Positions 55,665 through 64,000 of a DNA stretch of 64,000 nucleotides are shown here, piece by piece. This DNA is from Hypoxylon rubiginosum (taxonomy: Eukaryota; Ascomycota; Sordariomycetes; Xylariales; Hypoxylaceae): the NCBI GenBank assembly GCA_902806565.1, contig CADCXA010000008.1:186001-250000 (forward strand), read 5' to 3'. The translations under genes were made by a program, and so were the position numbers. Numbering within the stretch: the first letter of the stretch is position 1; each line of letters opens with the position of its first letter. Below the pieces are notes generated by a model. It did not search any database, was not told the DNA's origin, and saw nothing but the letters and a program-made list of their open reading frames with translations.

Positions 55665-58387
55665 AATACGGAATGGTGGATGATGGGCTGTGTGTGAATA
55701 GAGGATGGTTATGGGCTACGGTTACCTACATTAGGTTAACTTATTCCCACCCCCGTACTTGTGGCGTGACATCCTACTGGGTGGTTAGGGTAAAGAGAGG
55801 GAACGCTGGCGATGGCCGCCGCTGCATGCCATTAGCTACATTGCTAGTACGTACAGCATAAACTCAAGCAGTCTGCTGCGTCTATCTAAGCGCAAGGCGG
55901 GCTAAATACGAAGCTCTCGACCCCTCCCTCCTAAAGGCCATAACCCGATTCGAAGATGGATGGTTCTACAACCGGAAGCACCGACTTTTTTTTTAATAGT
56001 TGAAACCCGAGCTACGTGCTACCTAACGAAAAGCATGGAGGGAGGGAGCCCTGCCTGGGCTTGGTGTGTTCTACGTAGTATAGCCCATAGCAAAAAAACT
56101 AGGTGGTGTTTCATTTACCTTTTTAGAGGCCTACATGATCACAAACGAGTATATGTTATGTATGTGGAAAGGCGTTATGTTATGTAAGGCTCCTTATGTA
56201 AACCTGGTATCAGCCCTAGCGGGATGTTTTTTTGGACGGCCTAGTTGTCTCTGGTTGGGTCCTAGGGAGGCAAGGTTTGCGATCCTCGCCTTGTGACCCC
56301 CGGCCTTGTGCCATGTCTTTGGGATTTTGTTCTCAGACAGGGGAGCTACCTATGGTCTGGTCGTAGGAGGAGGTAGACTTGTGGAGGTCTGAAAGGCAAA
56401 CGCCCTATCGAATCTTTTTAATGAAACATGAGGGAGCGTTCTTAAATTCTTAATTGACAGACTGACCAAAGTCTAGAGCGCGATAGGGCCGCCAGAGTTA
56501 GTTATCCCTGCAGATAGCCCCCTTTTTTTTCATCCGAAGTTGGGCCCGTGCGGCCCCCCCGGGGTTGATCGATGGCCATAGCTTCCGCGGGGGCGGGAAC
56601 GAACCGGGTCCGCATTATGTTTAAAAGGTTCCGAGAATTGGGGACTAGGGGGGGGACTAATAACTATACGGCGTGTTTCAGACACTCATCCCTAGGACGA
56701 AACGTCTTTTTGAAAAATCTATCTGAACCGACTACCTAGACGATTTCAGACTGTTCATCGATAGTTACTATGTGTCCGTGCTCACCGGGGCTTGTGACCG
56801 GGCTTCTTAGGTGTGTTTCAAGTTCGAGGATTCTATCCTAGGTAGCTTCGTTGGTAATTACATAACCCTAATAGATAAGGTATAGAGTGTGCTCGGAATT
56901 ATCCGAGAAGAAACGGGGGTTATACGTTAGGTATCGCGGCGAGGGCTTGATCTCCCTTCGTTTCAAGTTTATCAATGAGTAAAAGAAAAAAAAGTAAAGA
57001 GCGAGTTACGAGACGTTGTGGTGATGCTGGCGCATTATTGCCATAGTGCAGCCGGGGTAAGCGAAGGGGGAGCCGTCATCTATTCATCACCTCCCCTAAT
57101 ACCATCGCGTACACATCGTGAAAAGGCGGCCGGAATGGTTCATTCGTGCGAAGGCCCCGCTATCTCGGCCGTTACATACATATAGCGGACTCTTAGTAAG
57201 TCTATAACTTTGGTGTCGATCTGCCGCGCTCGAACATATGTCAATGGCCCCCCCTCGCCTCCACTACGCACATGGCTAGGGAAGAAGATCCTACCTGTCT
57301 CACATTAGAACATTTGAAGTTGGACGAAAGGATCTTCATGTGACATTCTTTTCTGCCCTCCCCGCATCAAATCCTTCGGGTGCGGGAGCCGGATCGTCCA
57401 CGGCGGATTGTCTCTCTGACCTCGGAGATTGGGAACAACTTCCTAGGCACCAGAAGTAATACCTCTCTCATTCGTCCGTAACGTCGAGTTCTATCGCTCC
57501 AATTGTCTTAGAACGGGATGGCTGGATGTTACACACCACATACCTCCTGCGTTGAAGGAGCTAGAGCCTGCCTCTGCCAGATACATATACAAATCGGTAC
57601 GCTAGGTGTAAGTGAGGTCGTAGCGCAGCCGCATCTGTCCCCTGTAAATTATTAGCAATCTTTTATAGCTGATCGTCTGCAACCCCAACCTCTTCCCCCC
57701 CTGTGAAAAGAAAGAACCCAGTCCCGACGATGGGAACTGCCCCCCCTTTTGTACCAGTTCGAGAAGCATCGGGTACCAGGTAAGCTATCTGTTCCAAGGC
57801 AGGGAATTTGGGGTTGAATAAAAGGATCCGGCCGTATAAGATTATCGTGCGACACGCGAGGAGACTAGTACCGGGAGGCGGTTGAGCCCAGTTACAGGGG
57901 ATAATAAGCAGTAGCAGCAGCAGCGGCAGCAAAAGGCGACAGCACAATAGTCACATCGGGGCGAGATCGAGAGTGTAATGAAAAAGAAGTAGTTTTATAA
58001 TATATTAACAAGATGAACAGTTAGGGCACTGTAGATACCAGAGAAAAATAAAAATAAATAAAAACAAGCCGGTATATATGAATCGTAGTCATATGGGGAT
58101 ATCCCTTCGTTAGCCCTCCTCGGCTCTCGTACGCATGCATGCACGACTTCTTCGGCTATGCTCGACGATATATCCCAACCACCTCCAAAACGCCCCGAGG
58201 AAGATAGCCTGTGTGTGGTTTCTATCTGGACGAATAGATAGAAAGCCTATCGCGCCCCCTTGGGTATATCCGCGTATGGATGCGCGCAGGCGTAGACCGC
58301 ACCCCAAATCATATCTGCCTTTCCCTATTATGGCCGCTTTTTATGGTTTTGTACAAATTTTACTGTCATTAAAGGTAGCAATTTGCT
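55665..58387. other. Convergent intergenic region, no gene seen
   Basis: About 2.7 kb between the 3' ends of the UCH37-type and DUF3455 genes. It has A-, G- and T-runs and an AGCAGTAGCAGCAGCAGCGGCAGC repeat at about 57,907-57,931. A minus-strand frame over this repeat imitates a signal peptide but has no ATG, so I do not call it. Confidence 0.5.
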
Positions 58388-59296
58388 TCACGCCTGGGAA
58401 TCGCCTTCCCAGAACCAATATCTATTTCACATGTTAGTGAGGTGTTTGTATAAATTGTAGTAAGATATAGGAACGTACTGTGCCGAATATTGCACCTCGA
58501 ATGCAGCCGGTTGTCCGTGGCACGTCGCCGGCGCGCTGCCGCCCGCCGTCTCGATCCGGTAGACCTCTTGCAGGTTGCCCGTAGAGCCGGTGCGGGTCTT
58601 GAGCTTCAGCCACGGAACGGCCTTCTCGCCCATATAGCCCTTGGGTGCGTCGGCGGGGGCGTCCGTCTGGTTGTTCTTGGCACATCCCGCCTCGCCGATC
58701 TTGTACTGGTTCGTGTCGAGGTTGAAGAAAGGCGTCGTCGTGTTGGTGAAGAAGTGCTTGCCCGAGATGATCAGGTTTGTCGGGCCCATTCGCGAGTTCT
58801 CCTGAGCTGTGAGGTTGAACTGAAGTGCGAGCTTGGGTAGGAGCTGGAGGAGATCCGGATATGTCGAGGCCACGCAGCTAGCGTTGAAGAGAGTTGCGAG
58901 GGCGCCCACTTGAAGAGGAACTGCCGTGGCGTTGGTCAAATCGCACGTATAGTTCTGCGTACCACGGCCAATAGCCACGTGCTTCAGAGTCAGGCCAGCA
59001 GATGGAGGATCTAGCGGCGTAGGAGCTGGAGCATCGTGTTAGTCGGGATGCTAAGAATATTCGTATTAAAGATGTAATAACATACCGACGGCCATCTGAG
59101 CTTTTGACAAATCACAGACCGGTGCGGTCGCCATGAGTTTCCCTACTTCGATCTTCTGCGCCAACATGTTGAAGTACTCGGATACGGTATTGAGGCCATC
59201 AGGCTTGGCAGCATCCCAGTTGAAGGCTGGCCATGTGGGGGCGGCGATGACTGTCGAAGCACCGAGCAACGATACTAGTAATGTTGAGGCGTACAT
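58388..59296 (-). CDS. Secreted DUF3455 family protein (263 aa, 3 exons)
   Basis: Minus-strand exons: 59296-59086, 59025-58479, 58421-58388. A signal peptide is clear (MYASTLLVSLLGASTVIAAP, cleavage about residue 19). The mature part contains the DUF3455 landmarks PPSAGLTLKHVAIGRGTQNYTC, VPLQVGALATLFNASC, KAVPWLKLKTR, EVYRIETAGGSAPATC and, after the third exon, EVQYSAQYWFW. The last 34-nt exon is needed for this usual ending; reading through the intron instead gives an unlikely tail. These proteins are often labelled malate dehydrogenase in databases, which the sequence does not support. Several N-glycosylation sequons and Cys residues fit an extracellular or wall protein. Role unknown. The upstream region (59,297-59,640) carries a GATA/GAGA-rich leader. 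Confidence 0.9.
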
Positions 59297-62200
59297 CTTG
59301 GCAGATCTGAGTGGGAGGAAGTATGATGAAGAGAAGAAATGTTGGTTCGAAGGTTGAATGGATGTGTGTAGTTTCTTTGTGTGAGGTTCGAAATAGTCTT
59401 TATCGTTATATGCCGTAGACTAATAAGAAAAGAAAATCCAAAACAACCAGACCCAGAGAGATAGATAGAGAGATAGAGAGCTGAGAAACTCAAGGAAAGA
59501 GAAAAGGAAATACTAGGAGATAGAAAATAAGAAAACGTAAAAGGAAATGATCTCCCGGGAGAGAGATATATAAGATGGAGGCTTGAAGATGTATATACAA
59601 TGGTAGAACATCTTGGGGAAGCGGGATCAGATGGGTTATTAAATTCTAGACGCATTCCCTTGGAGAGACGCCGCCTGGCTACTTACCTGCCACGCCCTAC
59701 CCCAGTCCAGCGGCACGAGAGCGTGGGACCGCGTTCAGGGTCCTAAATTGGGACCAGGAAGCTAACGTAGCTCGACAGGGTATGATCTAGAAGCCGTGGC
59801 TGAAAGAGAGAGACCTTTTGCCTATGATTCTGCGGTAATGGGCGAGCCGTCCGAGCGTTAGACGCAAGGTTGGTAGTATTGTACTTTGGGACTATCCTTG
59901 TCATCGACTGAACATGGGGATCTGAGTGGAGAGCCAAGCGATCTGCAGCCAGGGCCCGTCGACAAGGGTGTCGAACCCGCGAGCGACGATCTGACTGGTC
60001 CCTCTAGCTACCTTGCAAGCGCCGGGCCGCCTCTTCTTCGGCCACCCGCCTTCAACTCATGGTGGACATTTTCTTTGGTGTAATCCTCGAGAGATGAGGA
60101 GGGGTTGCAGAGCGGCAAAACGCTTGGTGTTTGAAAGGACTGAAAGACTCGATTCCTGTTCAAGTTAGGTAAATAAATTTCTTCAACGGTGAATAATTAT
60201 GGCGTTTTCAAGGCAGACTACACGTGGGCTAAGAAAGACATGGAGAGCCTGACATAAGATCGTACATGGGGAACAATCCGGTTTCTTAATCTCCCTTACG
60301 TATAAGCAGTGTTGGCCGTTAGCAGGAAGGTTGCTGCATTCCCATGTGCCACAGCTGTATATGTCTTCTGACTGCTGCATCTGCAATATCCTCCTCATGG
60401 GAGTTCAAGCTGAAGCTATGCTCGAGGTTACATGACAGATAGCTAGGTAGGTAGGGAGGTTGGTAATGGAGAGGAGCAGAATTGGAGATGGATCTTGATG
60501 CCAGCAAGCATTACTTCACCATTACCTACTTCACCTAAGGTAAGCAAACCAAGGCGAAGTACGAAGCACGTAAGCTACCAAAGGCTAGGTAGGCAAGGAA
60601 GCTTCGTACAGTTGGAGTTCAAGATCTCGTGGATCGTGGTGAATGTATGGCTCTAGCCTGGGAACTCATAGATCCGGCTGGCGGAGTCAGCCTATTGCGA
60701 CTCTAGGACCGACCTAGAACTTAGACCCATTGCGAGCTGACTCACGTATCATTGGTCGAACCGATGCAGAATGAGGGAAAAGAAGCTTTCGAGGGGATCT
60801 CGGTTGCTTGCAGACAGACGCCATCAGATCATGGTACGTAGTACTCTGTCCCGGTGTAAATAAAAAATGAGTAAGGGAAAGTAAATGGACAAGGGTTCGA
60901 AGGGGGGGTCAAAGAACCGTTACCCCTCGAAAAGAAGGTGGGCTAATTTGGAAGCCCAACTAATCCGGGTTAATTCCCAGGTAGTTGCAGTTCTGGCGGT
61001 TAGTAGCTAAAAATAGCACCAAGCGCGCCAGCGCACCCAATCTCCAAAAATAACAAGATTAGCCCTCTTCGCTTAGGTGGAGACAGCCTATACCTGTTCC
61101 TGTTCCGGGCCAATTTGCCCAGATATCCAAATATCCGTATGCAACCCGCCTTTTCGGCTGCTTAGGCCGCCGACTGGTTCTTCTCGTTCTCGGAGAATGC
61201 GGGCAAATTTCACTTTTCTTGAAATGCAATGCTACTCTACGTGCAGATAGATATCATGCAAATTAGCTTCTTATTCACTTGCCTAGAACCTCTTAGCCCT
61301 CTTACCCCCTAACGTCCAATGTCGCCTCGTCTCAGGTGGTGCTGAATAGGAAGGCGTCTCGCTCGTCCGATGGGGATAATATCGCCGTACCTCCCTCTCC
61401 CCTTACACATGTCTTTTCCGTCTTGCTAGCGAGTTTACCTATCGAAGCCTCGCGGCCTCTTCCCGTTCCCGCTTTGCGCCACACGTTCAGTATCGAGTGT
61501 GGGTTGCAGCAGCGGCCGAGATAGGGCGTACGTGTTTCCTGATTGGCATCTCGCCTATGGTGAAAGGGTCAGACTTGTTATACGGGGAGTATATTAGACG
61601 AGTATATTAGTTGTTTCTTGCACTTTTTGTCGATCCAGCGTTAAGTGAGGCATGGGGAATCTTGGAATTCTGGATAAAATCCTGGATGAGCCGGTAACGA
61701 AGGTCGTCGGTACGTGAGGTACCTCGCCTTTCTTGGTATTGCGGAGGACGAATGGTAGAGGGCAAGTGTTTGACTGCCCAGCCGGCCGAATGTACGTATT
61801 AATTGCCCATCGAGATCAGCAGGGACTTTCCACCAATCAGTATGCGTCGTTCTTGACGATTCAGGGTTGTCTTTAAGCGGGCCGCCCGCATTGCGTGCAT
61901 ACTACTTTGTGTATCCAGCGCGGCGGCTCGAGAAGAGATTACAAAGTAGATAAACCTGGACTCCGCTTCCTCGTGACAAGAAGCGAACAAAGAATGCTGC
62001 TCCATCTATAGATAGGCAAGCAACTGAAGCCGAGAAGCCGATCTCGTGGCCCTTTTTCAAACTTACTGTTATCTCTGTAGCATCTCGATAGTTAACTCGA
62101 CTCGTCTCGTGCTCCCTCGAAACATGTAATGGTGAGGGTGTAGGATGGATAATACCGAGAGCACATTGAGAAATGTCTTGAGACACTCTGGTGTCTAAAC

Positions 62201-62450
62201 TTAGAGCACTTCGGAATACACGATGAAAATATAGTTGATACCTTGTGAAATAGTTAAAATTCGACGTCGTTAATTCTAGGGTTGAGAGTTACCCTGATTC
62301 TGGGCTGGCTATTTCATGAGCTGTATCTTATTTGCACAAAATTTGGGTTCTATTAGATAGATGCAAGACACGTGCCGCATCGAACAAGAGCCGGCTACAT
62401 AGTAATATACAGTAACTAGTTGTATTCCTTCGTGGTGGGACATAAGATCA
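59297..62450. other. Intergenic region, no gene seen
   Basis: About 3.1 kb between the start of the DUF3455 gene and the end of the CASP-like gene, both on the minus strand. The first 300 bp, purine-rich on the plus strand (GATAGATAGAGAGATAGAGAG at about 59,458-59,480), are probably the DUF3455 leader and promoter. The string GGGTGTCGAACCC at about 59,966-59,978 imitates a tRNA T-arm on the minus strand but no full tRNA folds around it. Other open frames lack coding character. Confidence 0.5.
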
Positions 62451-64000
62451 TCAGTGCCCGTTGAAACCCTCTTCCTGCCAGCTTCCAGGAGGGGCAGCCT
62501 GACCACTCCCACCTCTATTACCGCCGGCTGCCCCTCCCGCTGCTGCAGCGGCGGCGGCTATACCCTGGCTGAGATTGCTCGAATGCTGCTCGACGTCCGC
62601 CGTGCCGAGCCAGTATAACGAGAAGAAGACCAGGATGTGCAATGCGACGCAGTACGCAGCGAATAGATTCCTGCTCGCCCGCGACGCCAGCACCATCCGG
62701 GTAACCGAGTACACCATCCTCTCGGGAAAGCTCATTCGTTTGTAAGCCCTTGCTGACTCCCGCCCTCTGAAGGCTGCGAATGGCGAAATATTGGACTCGT
62801 AAGCTGCTTTATACCGGTCCAGTGCGATACCCGGATTCCCCGTACCGCCCATCGCCACGACTGACGGATTTGGGTTTGACGAGTAAGCGGACGATGACGA
62901 CGCCGACGGGCCACTACGGTTATATGTCGACACGTACCGTGTCTTCTCATAGAGCTGGAGGTTGTCTTTCTGCAAGGCTGCGATTTCTTGCCGTAGCTGC
63001 GACACGCTACGATGACACTCTGACAGCTCCCCTTCGAGCTGCGCATTGCGCTTCTTGAAGCGGTCACGCTGGGCAGTGATCATGGGTAAGATGCCCGAGC
63101 CACCACCAACGGGCTCACGCTCACCCCCTGTAGTACGGGGATCAAAGCCGGATATTATGGATGAAGTTGGCGAAGTTCTTCCACCGCCGCCCCTCCTTCC
63201 CGGCGCGATAGAGGGCGCGTATCTAGTATAGGTTCCTGCCACCGATGCTCCTGACGGGAACGCATTCTGTCCCTCAGATTGCAGGCTAGCTAGATCATTT
63301 TCTAGCTGAGCATTGAGGTTTTGCGACCTCTCGAGATCCGCGTTTGTTCTAGACATGTCCTCTTGTAGGTTCTCCAGCCGGCTCTGGAGGTCTTGATGCG
63401 ATACTCGTAAGATGGTTAGCTCGTCACTCAACTTCTTATTCCTAGCTAATAGTAGTTGCTCCAGGGTGTCTCCTTTCCCCTTCGGGATAGATCCATTTGG
63501 TTCCGAAGCGGCTAACACATCGTCATCATCACCTGTCGCGAATTCGATACTCTTCAGAACTTCTAGTTCTTGCTTAATGTCTTCGTAATCGTTCCATTTT
63601 TGGACCTTAGCTTTCAGGTTATCACGTTCCTCCTTCAAAAGGCCGACCTCTCGTTCCAAGCCTCGAAGCTTCGTGTCAATGTCCCTCTTGAAGGCTTCTT
63701 TTTCGACTCTCGCTGAGTCGAGCTTACGGATGAGAGACGAATTTTCTGATCTCATGCGCATATATGAGGGATCGTCTTCCAGAGCCGGGACCTGCGTCGA
63801 AACTTGTGACTTGGACTGAGCGAGCTCTAATCGCAACTGCTCATTTCGGGATTCGACCTCAGCGAGTCGCGCACTGGTTCGTTCCAGGTCAGAATGGACC
63901 ATTTCGAGCTCAGCATTTGTGACATGGCCATAGCTGTTCTCCGCATCCGCATCTTCGGATCCCCTTAAGCGTTGATTTACTTCATAACTAGCTTTGATCT
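62451..64000 (-). CDS. coy1: CASP/Coy1-type Golgi coiled-coil membrane protein, 5' end cut by the window
   Basis: The visible 515 codons form one uninterrupted frame running off the right edge, so the true start and N-terminal half lie beyond 64,000. Long coiled-coil stretches (LERTSARLAEVESRNEQLRL, LKEERDNLKAKVQKWNDYED, LQSRLENLQEDMSR) are followed by a Gly/Ser-rich linker and then the CASP C-terminal signature: ILPMITAQRDRFKKRNAQLE, LQKDNLQLYEKTRYV, DRYKAAYESNISPFAAFRGR, PERMVYSVTRMVLASR. One C-terminal membrane helix (NLFAAYCVALHILVFFSLYW) anchors the protein with the coil facing the cytosol, as in human CASP and yeast Coy1, which tether vesicles at the Golgi. After the helix a short Ala/Gly-rich lumenal tail ends in FNGH. 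The internal ATG at 63,902 is not the start, since the frame continues upstream in register with the family. Confidence 0.93.
   Translation of the reverse strand, partial: IKASYEVNQRLRGSEDADAENSYGHVTNAELEMVHSDLERTSARLAEVESRNEQLRLELAQSKSQVSTQVPALEDDPSYMRMRSENSSLIRKLDSARVEKEAFKRDIDTKLRGLEREVGLLKEERDNLKAKVQKWNDYEDIKQELEVLKSIEFATGDDDDVLAASEPNGSIPKGKGDTLEQLLLARNKKLSDELTILRVSHQDLQSRLENLQEDMSRTNADLERSQNLNAQLENDLASLQSEGQNAFPSGASVAGTYTRYAPSIAPGRRGGGGRTSPTSSIISGFDPRTTGGEREPVGGGSGILPMITAQRDRFKKRNAQLEGELSECHRSVSQLRQEIAALQKDNLQLYEKTRYVSTYNRSGPSASSSSAYSSNPNPSVVAMGGTGNPGIALDRYKAAYESNISPFAAFRGRESARAYKRMSFPERMVYSVTRMVLASRASRNLFAAYCVALHILVFFSLYWLGTADVEQHSSNLSQGIAAAAAAAGGAAGGNRGGSGQAAPPGSWQEEGFNGH

Noticed and set aside
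54855..55861. Long Arg-rich open frames on both strands over the deubiquitinase gene
   Set aside because: They arise from the high GC of the true exon, which has all catalytic residues.
57663..57947. Minus-strand frame starting with a signal-peptide-like Leu run
   Set aside because: It begins at TTG with no usable ATG, and the Leu run is the translation of a CAG repeat.
59960..60050. Minus-strand GGGTTCGACACCC with a TGGCCGA-like string, resembling a Ser/Leu tRNA
   Set aside because: T-stem has mismatches, no anticodon stem pairs, and the acceptor stem does not close.

Overview
The window reads as nuclear DNA of a filamentous ascomycete, most likely a sordariomycete. The genes are monocistronic and split by short introns (mostly 48-150 bp) with GT..AG ends and CTGA-type branch sites, and intergenic spaces are long. 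Several products belong to families typical of these fungi: a DUF6590 protein, a DUF3455 secreted protein, a cAMP-receptor-like GPCR and an AzgA purine permease. I built the gene models by hand from reading frame, splice signals and remembered family motifs. About 20 kb of the 64 kb is coding, in 14 gene models, one cut by the right edge.

Layout. 1-7.17 kb has no intact gene; a decayed coding stretch lies near 3.4-4.04 kb and a pyrimidine- and microsatellite-rich leader runs up to 7.17 kb. Then follow a disordered fungal protein (7.17-8.82, +), a single-pass membrane protein (12.33-13.72, +), a seven-exon DUF6590 gene (15.06-16.89, -), a large acidic coiled-coil protein (19.51-21.68, +) and an F-box-like protein with a collagen-like insert (25.83-28.41, +). 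A divergent ribosome-biogenesis pair comes next: RPL17/uL22 (30.25-31.21, -) and fibrillarin/Nop1 (31.73-32.94, +). An RGG-box, Asn/Gln-rich protein (33.69-34.87, -) faces fibrillarin tail to tail. After about 4.7 kb without a gene come a seven-helix receptor (39.53-41.00, +), an unrecognised relic-like region (43.46-44.30, -), a four-exon methyltransferase-like protein (44.48-46.61, -), the nine-exon AzgA permease (51.33-53.72, +), a UCH37-type deubiquitinase (54.58-55.66, +), the DUF3455 protein (58.39-59.30, -) and the 3' part of a CASP/Coy1 Golgi coiled-coil gene (62.45 to beyond 64.00, -).

How the genes relate. The only neighbours with an obvious shared role are RPL17 and fibrillarin, which share a 521-bp intergenic region. 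The others look like independent housekeeping or lineage-specific genes: purine uptake, proteasome-associated deubiquitination, Golgi tethering, nutrient or stress sensing. I see no biosynthetic cluster, CRISPR array, rRNA, convincing tRNA or intact transposon. The most notable signals are low-complexity tracts inside coding exons (collagen-like, CPK, RGG/polyN), a recurrent CCTAGG-centred palindromic word in the spacers, telomere-like words at 1-17 and about 19.0 kb, two decayed coding regions, and strong GC contrast between neighbouring genes.
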